Below are positions 1 to 8,621 of a stretch of DNA of 64,000 nucleotides, in pieces. Position 1 is the stretch's first letter. Every line of letters begins with the position of its first letter. A program made the position numbers and the translations under genes. Below the pieces are notes generated by a model. The model was not told where the DNA came from and searched no databases. It saw only the letters and a list, made by a program, of their open reading frames with translations. The DNA lies in assembly GCF_011801145.1 (NCBI RefSeq), contig NZ_CP046172.1:1054001-1118000 (forward strand), written 5' to 3'. Source of the DNA: Nocardia arthritidis. Lineage in GTDB: Bacteria; Actinomycetota; Actinomycetes; Mycobacteriales; Mycobacteriaceae.

Positions 1-121
1 ATCCGGTGAGCGACTGCACCCAGATGCCGAATACCAGCAGCATCAACGAATCACCGACCATGCTGGTAACCAGCCCGATAACCAGCAGTCGAAAGTTCCT
101 GACGTACCTACGATCTCGCAT
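1..121 (-). CDS. MFS transporter, N-terminal fragment (cut by window edge)
   Basis: The first 40 codons of a minus-strand gene run off the left end of the window. The translation starts MRDRRYVRNFRLLVIGLV and continues with a hydrophobic stretch containing the pattern GDSLMLLVFGIWVQSLTG. This is the usual cytoplasmic start and first transmembrane helix of a 12-TM or 14-TM major facilitator drug/metabolite exporter. The start is an ATG ending at 121. Substrate cannot be judged from so little sequence. The 145 bp between this start and the next stop codon hold no recognisable gene. Confidence 0.6.
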   Translation of the reverse strand, partial: MRDRRYVRNFRLLVIGLVTSMVGDSLMLLVFGIWVQSLTG

Positions 122-266
122 CGCGGCCCCCCAGACCCGGCGAGATCCGCCGAGCACAACCGGTTTTCGCCGATCCTAATCGAGTTCGGCCGCACCGCGA
201 CGAGGAATCATCCGATGAAAGCGGCCGGATCTGAGTGCAAGATGCCGTGTGGCACAGGGCTGCCCG

Positions 267-1490
267 CTAGGAGGGCGACTCGCCCGACCCCAGCAACACC
301 GCGAGCATCAGCGTATGCAGCCGCGCGATCTGTTCCGGACGCGAATCGAATTTGATCAATCGCCCCACGTCGATGACCTGGCCGATCGCCGCGTGCACGC
401 GGAAGCGCGCTTCGATCGGGTCGCCGTCGAGTAGGTTGGCCCATTCCAGTACGTTCTGGCGCTGGATGGCGCGCAGCCGGTGTTGTTCGGCGGCGGGCAG
501 GTTGCTGAATTCCGCGTAGTAGACGGGCATGATCTCGGGCATCGAGAAGGTCAGGCGGGCCTGGCGTTCGGCGATGCGGGAGACGGCGTCGGCGCGGCTG
601 GTCGCCTCGGCCAGCGCCTCGGTGATGGCGATGGCGACCCGGTCGCCGGTGCGGTGGAAGGCGGCGGCGAGCAGATCCGATTTGCTGGTGAAATAGCGGT
701 AGACGCTGGAGGCGTTGATGCCGACGGCCGCGCCGATTTCCTCGATGCTGGCCTCGTGATAGCCCTGTCTGCCGAAGATGCGGATGGCCTCGGTGAGCAG
801 CTGTTCGCGTTTCGAGGTGATCGGCAGGCCGCGGGTCGCCGGGCCGCCGTCCGGCCGGGTGGGTGCGGGCGGCAGGTCGGCCCGCAGCAGCGACCACGAC
901 ATATCCCGCAGCAGCGGCAGCAGCCGGGAACCGGACAGCGCGGTGCGGTGGGCGGAGATGCTGGCGAGCACGCTGAGCACCGCGGCGGCCAGCATCGCGA
1001 CATCCTCCGGCGGCGATTGCGGGCGCAGCTGCGAAATCGGTTCGGCCAGTGCGGCATTGAGTTCGTCGTAGATTTTGCGGATGCGGGCCCGGTCGTCGGG
1101 TTCCAGGTAGCGCCGCTCCCAGCGGTACAGCCCTGCCTCGCGGCGGATCTCGATGGTGTGCTCGCCGATCGCTCTGATCAGGGCGTCCAGTCGCTGCTCC
1201 GGTTCGAGCGCCGGATCGTCGGCCCGGTGCGCGACATCGACGAGATGTTTCGCCCCTTCTTCCGCGCAGGCGACGAGCAGCGCGTACTTATTGGTGAAAT
1301 GCCGATACAGCGCCGGGCCCGAGATGCCGACCTCGGCGGCGATCTCGTCGACGCCGACCGGGTAGTACCCGCGTTCGCTGAACGCGCGCGCGGCGGCCCG
1401 GATGATCTGGACCTTGCGATCCTTCGGGCGCCGCCGCACCACCTCAGGCCGCGCCGGAGCGAGGTCGACCTCGCTGCGTTCCGCGACCAT
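267..1490 (-). CDS. Tandem-domain TetR/AcrR-family transcriptional regulator
   Basis: A 407-residue protein, about twice the usual TetR length, with two complete TetR units in series. The first DNA-binding domain (about residues 25-70) has AFSERGYYPVGVDEIAAEVG followed by GPALYRHFTNK. The second (about 230-275) has IFGRQGYHEASIEEIGAAVG followed by SSVYRYFTSK. Each is followed by an alpha-helical ligand-binding region. Such double TetR proteins occur in mycolic-acid actinobacteria and usually control nearby acyl-CoA or lipid genes. It is divergent from the crotonase gene at 1620, and the intergenic space carries repeated AAGTTAACC elements, so it probably represses itself and the crotonase. 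The ligand is unknown. Confidence 0.88.
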   Translation of the reverse strand: MVAERSEVDLAPARPEVVRRRPKDRKVQIIRAAARAFSERGYYPVGVDEIAAEVGISGPALYRHFTNKYALLVACAEEGAKHLVDVAHRADDPALEPEQRLDALIRAIGEHTIEIRREAGLYRWERRYLEPDDRARIRKIYDELNAALAEPISQLRPQSPPEDVAMLAAAVLSVLASISAHRTALSGSRLLPLLRDMSWSLLRADLPPAPTRPDGGPATRGLPITSKREQLLTEAIRIFGRQGYHEASIEEIGAAVGINASSVYRYFTSKSDLLAAAFHRTGDRVAIAITEALAEATSRADAVSRIAERQARLTFSMPEIMPVYYAEFSNLPAAEQHRLRAIQRQNVLEWANLLDGDPIEARFRVHAAIGQVIDVGRLIKFDSRPEQIARLHTLMLAVLLGSGESPS

Positions 1491-1520
1491 GTAGCTCTCC
1501 GTTCTCCCGCGGCGCGCCTG

Positions 1521-1573
1521 TTGACAGCGCCGGACAAATCAACCTAAGTTAACCACAATTCGCAAAGTTAACC
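1521..1573 (+). promoter_or_regulatory. Probable promoter with direct-repeat operator between the TetR gene and crotonase
   Basis: AAGTTAACC occurs at 1546-1554 and again at 1565-1573, a 19-bp period (about two helical turns). Its core GTTAAC is itself palindromic. A TTGACA at 1521-1526 lies 18 bp before TAAGTT (1545-1550), giving a plausible sigma-70-type promoter toward the crotonase that the first repeat would overlap. The adjacent tandem TetR regulator is the obvious candidate to bind here. This is inference from position and symmetry. Confidence 0.5.
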
Positions 1574-1619
1574 ATCATTCAGGGCGTCGCGCCCGCCGAT
1601 TCGCACACCAGGAGCACAG

Positions 1620-2423
1620 ATGAGCAACGACGATTCCGCGCAGCGCCGCGCGAATTTCTCCGCCGTCCAGGACGGCAAGGTGCTGCGGATCACCCTGACC
1701 AACCCGAAGCGCAAGAACGCCATCGATTACGACACGATGATCGGCCTCGGCGACGCCTTCCTGGCCGCGGCGCAGGACCGCGCGGTGCGGGTCATCGTAC
1801 TGACCGGGGCGGGCGGCGACTTCTGCACCGGCGCGGACCTGGCGGCCAGCCCCGGCGAGGCGGCCCGCGGCATCACCTCCGACATGGTGATGGACGCGGC
1901 CAACCGGGTGGTGAAATCCATTGTGGACGTTCCGGTTCCGGTGATCGCCCGGCTGCGGGGCGCGGCCGCCGGCGTCGGCGTCGGCATCGCGCTGGCCGCC
2001 GACCTGGTCTATGCCAGCGATGACGCCTACCTGCTGCTCGCCTTCATCAATATCGGCCTGATGCCCGACGGCGGCGCGGCGGCCATGGTCGCGGCCGCGG
2101 CGGGTCGCCCGCTGGCGGCGGAAATGGCGCTGCTCGGCGAGCGGCTGCCCGCGCCCGCCGCCAAACAGGCCGGACTGTTCACCGCCGTGGTGCCCGCAGA
2201 GGAGCTCGATGCCAAGGTCGAGGCGGCGGCCGCCAAGCTCGCGAACGGCCCGCGCCGCGCCATCGAGCTCACCAAGCGGGCGCTGAACCGGGCCACCCTC
2301 GGCGCGCTCGACCAGGCGCTGGCCACCGAAAAGTCCGGGCAGACAGAGCTTTTGCAGTCGCCGGACTTCATCGAGGGCGCGACCGCGATGCTCACCAAAC
2401 GCAAGCCGGTCTTCGCCGACTGA
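1620..2423 (+). CDS. Enoyl-CoA hydratase/isomerase (crotonase) family protein
   Basis: A 267-residue crotonase-fold protein. The oxyanion-hole segments are visible as GDFCTGADLA (about 65-74) and LRGAAAGVGVGIALAADLVYAS (about 100-121). The two glutamates of classical enoyl-CoA hydratase are not obvious: the segment that normally reads PEIxLG appears as FINIGLMPDGG, and the earlier Glu position is Asp. It may therefore catalyse isomerisation or another CoA-thioester reaction rather than hydration. The start is an ATG eight bases after a GGAGCAC ribosome site. It is divergent from the tandem TetR regulator, which probably controls it. Confidence 0.85.
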   Translation: MSNDDSAQRRANFSAVQDGKVLRITLTNPKRKNAIDYDTMIGLGDAFLAAAQDRAVRVIVLTGAGGDFCTGADLAASPGEAARGITSDMVMDAANRVVKSIVDVPVPVIARLRGAAAGVGVGIALAADLVYASDDAYLLLAFINIGLMPDGGAAAMVAAAAGRPLAAEMALLGERLPAPAAKQAGLFTAVVPAEELDAKVEAAAAKLANGPRRAIELTKRALNRATLGALDQALATEKSGQTELLQSPDFIEGATAMLTKRKPVFAD

Positions 2424-2477
2424 GTCATGTGATCCCGGGCACATCCGAGCCGGTGCCGCAAGATATGTTATTTGGCT

Positions 2478-3503
2478 ATGGCTTACCTGGTTACCGGAGC
2501 GACTGGGTTCATCGGTCGGTTCCTCATCCCCGAGCTGCTGAAACGGCAGGGCGATATCCACGTCCTGGTCCGTCCCGGCGCGGAGTCGGCCGACCGGTTC
2601 GCCTGTTGTGCGCACGAGTGGGCCGCCGGTGACCGGGTGCGCCCGGTGCGCGGTGATCTCGGCGCGCCCGGACTCGGCATCGATCCGGAGTGGCTGGCCG
2701 CCCGGCGCGGGACCATCGACCACGTATTCCACCTGGCCGCCGGCTACGACACGACTGACAGCGGTGGCGGCACCCGGCATGTCGTCGACGTCGCCGAGGA
2801 TCTGAAAGCCGGAATGCTGCACCATGTTTCGACGGTCGAGGTGGCGGGCTCGGCGGAGGGGCTGTTCACCGAGAGCATGTTCGACCGCGGCCAGCTGCTG
2901 GCGACGCCGTATCAGCGGGCGAAATTCGAGGCGGAGCGGATCGTGCGCGCCGCCGCGCTGCCGTGGCGGATCTACCGGCCGTCCATCGTGATCGGGCATT
3001 CGCGCACCGGCGAGATCGACCGGATCGACGGCCCCTACTACTTCTTCCGGCTGCTGCGGATGGGCGCGCAATTGCCGCGCATCCTGCCCGTGCTGGTGCC
3101 GCGACTCGGCGAAACCAATATGGTGCCGGTCGATTTCGTCGCGCGGGCGCTGGATCACATTGCGCACCAGCCGGGTTCGACCGAGATGACCTACCATCTG
3201 GTGGATCCGCGCAGACACAGCGCGGTCGAGGCGCTGAACCTGTTCGCCGACGAGGCGGGCGCACCGCATCTGGTCGAGGTGATGCCCAAGCGCACGCTCG
3301 ACATGGTGCTGCGATTTCCGGGCGCGGGCTGGGTGCTGCCCAGGGTAGGTGTGCCGCTGGATGTGTTGGAGCACAGCGAATTCACCTGCTGGTTCGACTG
3401 CCGCAACACCACCGCGGCGCTCGCGGGCACCGATATCAAGGTGCCGCCGCTGGCCGCGTACGCCGCGCTGATCTGGAAGTACTGGATCGAGAACTGGGTT
3501 TAA
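2478..3503 (+). CDS. NAD(P)-dependent extended SDR / acyl reductase-like protein
   Basis: A 341-residue extended short-chain dehydrogenase. The nucleotide-binding motif GATGFIG is at residues 7-13 and the catalytic pair is in PYQRAKFE, the YxxxK signature. The segment STVEVAG lies where the active-site serine belongs. It resembles the N-terminal reductase module of mycobacterial fatty acyl-CoA reductases and thioester reductases, so a lipid thioester or aldehyde substrate is likely but not proven. I prefer ATG 2478 over the in-frame TTG at 2472 because the protein then begins directly with the Rossmann strand. Its stop codon overlaps the stop of the convergent HxlR gene by two bases. Confidence 0.8.
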   Translation: MAYLVTGATGFIGRFLIPELLKRQGDIHVLVRPGAESADRFACCAHEWAAGDRVRPVRGDLGAPGLGIDPEWLAARRGTIDHVFHLAAGYDTTDSGGGTRHVVDVAEDLKAGMLHHVSTVEVAGSAEGLFTESMFDRGQLLATPYQRAKFEAERIVRAAALPWRIYRPSIVIGHSRTGEIDRIDGPYYFFRLLRMGAQLPRILPVLVPRLGETNMVPVDFVARALDHIAHQPGSTEMTYHLVDPRRHSAVEALNLFADEAGAPHLVEVMPKRTLDMVLRFPGAGWVLPRVGVPLDVLEHSEFTCWFDCRNTTAALAGTDIKVPPLAAYAALIWKYWIENWV

Positions 3504-3868
3504 CCCGCGCGCTCGTATTCGGCTCTGGCCGCTGAGATTTCATCGATGTGCGCGACGGCCCACGCGCGCAGGCCGTCGATCGCCGTGCACAGGCTGCGCC
3601 CGAGCGCGGTGAGCTCGTATTCGACGGTCACCGGCACGGTGGGGAACACCCTGCGCTCGACGATTCCGTCGCGCTCCAGCCCGCGCAGCGTCTGGGTGAG
3701 CATCTTCTGCGTGATGCCCTGCACCTGCCTGCGCAGTTCGGAGAACCGGCGCGGCCCGGGGTCGAGGGCCAGCAGCACCAGACCCGTCCAGCGCTCACCG
3801 AGCCGGTCGAAGATCGCACGCGACGGGCAGTTCAGATTGAAAACGTCATATGGTGCGTTGGTATCCAC
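3500..3868 (-). CDS. HxlR-family winged-helix transcriptional regulator
   Basis: A 122-residue HxlR protein with the typical CPSRAIFDRLGERWTGLVLL opening (residues 14-33), RRFSELRRQVQGITQKMLTQ in the recognition region and a YELTALG wing (about 86-92). A cysteine at residue 14 is in the place used for thiol or quinone sensing in several family members. It starts at GTG 3868 and is divergent from the quinone oxidoreductase at 3961. It probably represses that gene through the inverted repeat between them; the first HxlR codons form the left arm of that repeat. Confidence 0.88.
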   Translation of the reverse strand: MDTNAPYDVFNLNCPSRAIFDRLGERWTGLVLLALDPGPRRFSELRRQVQGITQKMLTQTLRGLERDGIVERRVFPTVPVTVEYELTALGRSLCTAIDGLRAWAVAHIDEISAARAEYERAG

Positions 3869-3918
3869 GAGGTACCTATACCACTAATTACTGCCTTCTT
3901 ACATCTGGATACCAACGC
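3855..3918. promoter_or_regulatory. Divergent regulatory region with perfect 13-bp inverted repeat (HxlR operator candidate)
   Basis: GCGTTGGTATCCA at 3855-3867 is matched exactly by its reverse complement at 3906-3918, with 38 bp between. Inside lies GGTACCTATACC, adding further GGTA/TACC half-sites. The left arm overlaps the HxlR start codon and the right arm lies 42 bp before the oxidoreductase ATG. The layout suits a redox- or electrophile-responsive HxlR repressor acting on both genes. Confidence 0.55.
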
Positions 3919-3960
3919 TCTTAATGTCGTTCCCGTTGGGACGACGATAGGGGAGTCCAG

Positions 3961-4893
3961 ATGAAAGCCCTGGTAGCAACCGGTAATGAGATCCTGGTGG
4001 GCCTGGCCGACGTGCCCGAGCCGGTGGCGGCGGCCGATGCGGCGTTGATCCGGGTCGAGGCGTTCTCGGTGAATCGCGGCGAGATCCTTGCCCTCACCGG
4101 TGTTTACGGCACGCCGACCGCACCGGGTGTGGTGCCCGGCCAGGATGTCGTCGGCCGGGTGGTGGTCGCGGCGGCCGACGGGTCCGGGCCCGCGGTCGGC
4201 GCCAGGGTGGTCGCCCACGCCGCGGGCGGCGGCTGGGCCGAACTCGTCGCGGTCGCCACCGACGCGCTCACCGAACTGCCGGATGCGGTGCCGAATGAGG
4301 TGGCCGCCGCACTTCCGCTGGCCGGGCTCACCGCGCTGCGGCTGCTGCGGCATATCGATGCGCCGCGTGGCGCCCGGGTGCTGCTCACCGGCGCGTCCGG
4401 CGGTGTCGGCCACTACCTGGTCGAATTGCTCACGGCCGCAGGCGCATCGGTGACGGCGGTGGTCGCCGATGCCGAACGGGGCAGCCGCCTCGCCGAATTC
4501 GGCGCGCGGGTGATCACCGATATCGCCGCCGACACCGACCGGTACGACGTGATCATGGAATCGGTTGGCGGCGAAGTCTTTTCCGAGGCGATCCGGAAGC
4601 TCGCACCGGGCGGTCTGGTGCTGTGGTTCGGGCAGGCGAGCCTGGAACCGGTGCGGCTCGACTTCTTCGAGCTCATGTCGGCGACGCCGTTCACGCTGAA
4701 GCACTTCCCGCACTGGGTCGCCGACACCACCGACGCCGAAGACCTGCGCACCCTCGTCGAACTGGTGGCCGACGGCGGCCTGCACCCCGAACTGGGTAGG
4801 GTCGCCGACTGGGCCGCGACGGCGGAGACGCTGACCGACCTGAACCGGCGCAGGATCCGCGGCAACGCCGTCCTGACCATCGAAGCGCCGTAG
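3961..4893 (+). CDS. Zinc-free quinone oxidoreductase-like MDR protein
   Basis: A 310-residue medium-chain reductase. The GroES-like domain includes GVVPGQDVVGRV (about 58-69) and the Rossmann motif is LLTGASGGVGHYLVEL (about 141-156). Zinc-ligand cysteines of alcohol dehydrogenases are absent, which is typical of NADPH:quinone reductases and alkenal reductases. It follows a GGGGAGTCC ribosome site by a few bases. With the divergent HxlR gene it forms a common actinobacterial pair that responds to quinones or electrophiles; the exact substrate is not known. Confidence 0.83.
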   Translation: MKALVATGNEILVGLADVPEPVAAADAALIRVEAFSVNRGEILALTGVYGTPTAPGVVPGQDVVGRVVVAAADGSGPAVGARVVAHAAGGGWAELVAVATDALTELPDAVPNEVAAALPLAGLTALRLLRHIDAPRGARVLLTGASGGVGHYLVELLTAAGASVTAVVADAERGSRLAEFGARVITDIAADTDRYDVIMESVGGEVFSEAIRKLAPGGLVLWFGQASLEPVRLDFFELMSATPFTLKHFPHWVADTTDAEDLRTLVELVADGGLHPELGRVADWAATAETLTDLNRRRIRGNAVLTIEAP

Positions 4894-4926
4894 TGCGGCT
4901 CGAATACCCGCTGGAGACGGATTCCG

Positions 4927-6447
4927 TCAGCGCCCGTGCCGCAGCCGGAAGATGGTGCGCGCCATGCGCAGATGACGCGGATGCCGGTCGAAGGTGGACA
5001 GGTTCACCGGGGCGCGGTAGCGCTTGCGGGCGATGGCCAGCGTGCGGCTGAACTCGCGCAGCCCTTGCTCGCCGTGATGGTGGCCCTGTCCGTATTCGCC
5101 GACACCGCCGAACGGCAGCGCCGGGATGCCGAGGTACGCGGTGGAGGAATTGATCGTCACCACACCCACCCGCAGCTGTTCGGCGACCGCCTCCACGCTG
5201 TGCACATCCCTGGTGAAAACCGAGACGGCATCGCCGTTTCCGACCGCGTTGATCCGGCGCACCGCCTCATCGATGTCGGCGACCCGGTTCACGATGAGCA
5301 CCGGGCCGATGGCCTCGCCGGTGATCGCGAGGCTCTCCTCCGGCACCTCGGCGAGCACGATCGGCTCGATATACGGGTCGCGGATCGAATCGAGGCCGCC
5401 GACAACGGCTTTGCCGCCGCGCGCGATGGCGTCGCGCACCTGTTTGCGCACCACGTCCACCTGAGATTCCAGAATCATCGGTCCGTAGGAGGCTTTTCGG
5501 TCCGCACCCGGTCGCAGCTGACGCGCCTGATCGATGACCAGTTCCAAGAAGTGCTCATACACCGAATTCGCCACGTAGGCACGTTGAATACCGGTCGGGT
5601 TCTGTCCGGCATTGGCCATCGCGCCGAACACCGCGGCCTCGGCCGCCTCCTCGAGTTTGGCGTCGACGTGAACAACCATGGTGCCCTTGCCGTTTCGTTC
5701 GACCACTACCGGCGTCATGGTTTGCGCGCACCAGGCGATCACCTCGCGCGCCCCGGCATCGAGTCCGGCATAGGCGATTTTGTCCACCCGCGCCCGGCAC
5801 AGCGCCGCCGCGGTTCCGGAATCGCCGGTAACTACTTGCAGCACAGGTTGATTCGGTGCGAGCCTGGTCCAGCTCTCGGCCAGCCACACCCCGACACCGG
5901 TGGTGAGCTCGCTGGGCTTGAAGACCACCGCATTGCCCGCGGCCATGGCGTAGGCGATCGAACCCATCGGTGTGAAAACCGGATTGTTCCACGGGCCGAG
6001 CACGCCGACCACGCCGAGCGGCAGATAGCCAACGGACGCACGCTGATTGCGGGTGAGCCAGGTGGAGCCGAGCTTGCGCCGGTCCAACGCGCGCCCCGCG
6101 TTACGGGCCGCCCAGTCCAGATTCTCGACGGCCAGCATCACCTCGATCGCCGCGTCCGCCTCCGGCTTTCCGGTCTCCTCGCACAGGATCTCCACCAATT
6201 CACCTGTCCGCCTTGCGATGCTGCGCTTCCAATCGAGCAGCCAGCGCCTGCGGGTGCCGAAACCCAGCTCGGCCCACCACTTTTCGGCGGAGCGCGCGGC
6301 GCGCACGGTCCGGTTGACCTCGCCCGCGTTCATCACCGCATAATTGCCGACGATCTCGCCCGTGCGCGGATCGTACGAGGTGAGCACATTCGGTCGGCCA
6401 GTTCCTCCCGTATGCGCTGCCACCTGTGGCTGCGCGGACTCGGCCAT
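4927..6447 (-). CDS. Aldehyde dehydrogenase-family protein lacking the catalytic cysteine
   Basis: A 506-residue protein with the ALDH fold throughout: PLGVVGVLGPWNNPVFTP (about 155-172), GNAVVFKPSE (about 180-189) and the C-terminal ALPFGGVGEYGQGHHHGEQG. The reading frame stays open further upstream, but ATG 6447 is preceded by AGAGGTGACC and gives the normal family length. The active-site segment reads NAGQNPTGIQR where active enzymes have NAGQxCxGxxR, so proline replaces the nucleophilic cysteine. The general-base glutamate region reads VVERNGK instead of ELGGK. It may be non-hydrolytic or structural. It converges with the oxidoreductase gene. Confidence 0.85.
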   Translation of the reverse strand: MAESAQPQVAAHTGGTGRPNVLTSYDPRTGEIVGNYAVMNAGEVNRTVRAARSAEKWWAELGFGTRRRWLLDWKRSIARRTGELVEILCEETGKPEADAAIEVMLAVENLDWAARNAGRALDRRKLGSTWLTRNQRASVGYLPLGVVGVLGPWNNPVFTPMGSIAYAMAAGNAVVFKPSELTTGVGVWLAESWTRLAPNQPVLQVVTGDSGTAAALCRARVDKIAYAGLDAGAREVIAWCAQTMTPVVVERNGKGTMVVHVDAKLEEAAEAAVFGAMANAGQNPTGIQRAYVANSVYEHFLELVIDQARQLRPGADRKASYGPMILESQVDVVRKQVRDAIARGGKAVVGGLDSIRDPYIEPIVLAEVPEESLAITGEAIGPVLIVNRVADIDEAVRRINAVGNGDAVSVFTRDVHSVEAVAEQLRVGVVTINSSTAYLGIPALPFGGVGEYGQGHHHGEQGLREFSRTLAIARKRYRAPVNLSTFDRHPRHLRMARTIFRLRHGR

Positions 6448-6787
6448 GGTCACCTCTCGCAGTTTCGAAAGCCGGACGACGGCCACCGGTGAGTTCTGGG
6501 ATCCCCCGATTAGCAGACTATGGTCGGTAAGGCAGCCCGACAAGGCACCATCGCCGCCCTTGCACTGCCCGTGGGCGGCCGACCAGCGCCGACTCGCACG
6601 ACCCCGTCGGGTGTGAGTAACGACACAATTAACAGCCGCCCGATTGGGTACCACGCGCGCGCCCGCGAAGAACCGTGCAAACCGGTAACATCGCCCCGAG
6701 CGCTGCGGATCACCTACCGGGGAAACGAAAATCATGCGTGCGCTCGGCGACCGACGTCGCCGCACCCGGGCCGAATGTGGAGAGTTG

Positions 6788-7771
6788 ATGCCGAGCTTGA
6801 ACCAAGCTGTTTCGCCTGCAGGCGATTTCGCGGTCATTGTCGACGACATACACAAGTCGTTCGGCGACGTGCACGCATTGCAGGGCGTCAGCTTCACCGC
6901 CGCGCGGGCGAGCGTCCTCGGCATCCTCGGACCCAACGGCGCGGGCAAGACCACAACGGTGAAGATCCTCTCGACGCTGCTGCGCCCGGATTCGGGCAGC
7001 GCCGTCGTCGCCGGGCACGACGTGCTGCGGGATCCGGCCGGGGTGCGCCGTTCGATCATGATGACGGGTCAGTACGCCGCGCTCGACGAGAACCTGTCCG
7101 GCCGGGAGAACCTGGAGCTGTTCGGCAGGCTGATGGGCCTCACCAAGTCCGCGGCGCGCAAGCGGGCCGACATCCTGCTCGAGGAGTTCGATCTGGTGAG
7201 CGCGGGACGCCGTGCGGTGCGCCACTATTCGGGCGGTATGCGCCGCCGCGTCGACATCGCCTGCGGCCTGGTCGTGCGCCCGGAGGTGGTATTCCTCGAC
7301 GAGCCGACCACCGGTCTCGACCCGCGCAGCCGCCAGGGCGTGTGGGATCTGGTGACCGCGCTGAAATCACAGGGCATCACGGTGCTGCTGACCACCCAGT
7401 ACCTCGAAGAGGCCGATGTGCTCAGCGACAACATCATCGTCATCGATAAGGGCACGGTGATCGCCGAGGGCACCGCCGACGAACTGAAGGCCAAGACCGG
7501 CGGCAGCTACTGTGAGGTGGTCCCGCTCGACCCCAAGCAGCTGCGCATCGCGGCGAGCGCGCTGGGCGATCTGGTGCCGGGGCGGGTGCTCAGCGAAATC
7601 GACGGCGGCGACCGGCTTTCCATCCCGGCGCCGGAGGGCGCGGCCACGCTCACCGAGGCGCTGCGCAGGCTGGACTCGGCCGGTATCGAACTAGCCGATA
7701 TCGCGCTGCGCCGCCCGTCACTGGACGACGTGTTCCTATCCATCACCGGGCATTCGGGCGGGCACGCGTGA
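6788..7771 (+). CDS. DrrA-type ABC exporter ATPase
   Basis: A 327-residue ATPase with Walker A GPNGAGKTT (about 49-57), signature HYSGGMRRR (about 147-155), Walker B VVFLDEPTTGLD and the switch histidine replaced by Gln in LLTTQYLEEAD, as is normal in the DrrA/NodI branch. The C-terminal region has the LRRPSLDDVFLSITG motif typical of DrrA. I chose ATG 6788 because GGAGAG lies just before it. It heads an operon with the two ABC-2 permeases that follow. Related systems export lipids or antibiotics. Confidence 0.88.
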   Translation: MPSLNQAVSPAGDFAVIVDDIHKSFGDVHALQGVSFTAARASVLGILGPNGAGKTTTVKILSTLLRPDSGSAVVAGHDVLRDPAGVRRSIMMTGQYAALDENLSGRENLELFGRLMGLTKSAARKRADILLEEFDLVSAGRRAVRHYSGGMRRRVDIACGLVVRPEVVFLDEPTTGLDPRSRQGVWDLVTALKSQGITVLLTTQYLEEADVLSDNIIVIDKGTVIAEGTADELKAKTGGSYCEVVPLDPKQLRIAASALGDLVPGRVLSEIDGGDRLSIPAPEGAATLTEALRRLDSAGIELADIALRRPSLDDVFLSITGHSGGHA

Positions 7772-7802
7772 GAGAGCGAATCAACAATCGCGGGGTGCGA
7801 GC

Positions 7803-8621
7803 ATGAGCGCGCCTACCGTCGAACACATCAGCACCACCGAGGCGCTGTTCGCCGACCTGCCGGTCGCTCGACCGTCCTCCTTCGATCAATGGCGCGCGTT
7901 GACCGCACGCATCGTCCGGACCATGGCCAAGGGTGAGCTGGCGGCCGCGGTCATCACACCGCTGGTGTTCACCGTCGGTTTCTATCTGCCGCTGCGGTTC
8001 GTGATGAAGGTCCAGGGCGTCGACTACGCGCAGTACGTCATGCCGATCATCGTGCTGCAGACGCTGGCGTTCACGATGATGTCGAATGCGCAGATGGCGG
8101 CCTTCGAGACGATGACCGGGTTCAACGCCCGGCTACAAACCATGCCGATCGGGAAGCTGGTCCCGTTGACCTCGCGGATCGCGGCCGGATTCGTCCGCTC
8201 GAGCGTTTCGTTGACGGCGGCGCTCGCCTTCGGCCATGTCATCGGCTTCCGCTTCGTCGCCGGTTGGGGGCAGGCCATTCTGTTCTGCGTCTTCGCACTC
8301 GCGGTCGGCACGGTGCTGTCGCTCGGCGCCGACGGGTTGGGCAGCCTGACCAAGAGTCCGGAATCGCTGAGCCAGGCGCTGAACATTCCGACGCTGATCC
8401 TCGGCATGTTCTCCTGCGGATTCGTTCCGGAACGCAACTTCCCGGAATGGACTCGGCCGTTCGTGCGCAATCAGCCGATCTCCCAGTTCTCGTTCGCGCT
8501 GCGCGATATGGCGGCGAACGGGGTGACCTGGGATGTATTGCGGGTTCCGCTGGTTTGGGTGATCGGGCTCGCGCTCGTATTCACCCCGCTGGCGATCTGG
8601 GCGAGCGTGAGGCGTTCATGA
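7803..8621 (+). CDS. ABC-2 type permease (DrrB-like)
   Basis: A 272-residue integral membrane protein with about six predicted helices. It starts 31 bp after the ATPase stop, and its own stop overlaps the next ATG (ATGA at 8618-8621), so the two permeases are probably made together. The cytoplasmic N-terminus (about 45 residues) is followed by helices near VITPLVFTVGFYLPL and later VPLVWVIGLALVFTPLAIW. NQPISQF near residue 225 matches the conserved NQP loop of the DrrB/DrrC family. It forms the membrane channel with the next protein; the substrate is unknown. Confidence 0.82.
   Translation: MSAPTVEHISTTEALFADLPVARPSSFDQWRALTARIVRTMAKGELAAAVITPLVFTVGFYLPLRFVMKVQGVDYAQYVMPIIVLQTLAFTMMSNAQMAAFETMTGFNARLQTMPIGKLVPLTSRIAAGFVRSSVSLTAALAFGHVIGFRFVAGWGQAILFCVFALAVGTVLSLGADGLGSLTKSPESLSQALNIPTLILGMFSCGFVPERNFPEWTRPFVRNQPISQFSFALRDMAANGVTWDVLRVPLVWVIGLALVFTPLAIWASVRRS

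Noticed and set aside
1575..3374. 599-codon minus-strand frame opposite the crotonase and SDR genes
   Set aside because: Low-complexity His/Gln/Arg-rich translation with no motif; both plus-strand genes are convincing.
6448..7059. Upstream extension of the aldehyde dehydrogenase-like gene to a 710-codon frame
   Set aside because: The extra 200 codons run antisense to the DrrA-type ATPase gene, are not ALDH-like, and a proper ribosome site and ATG exist at 6447.
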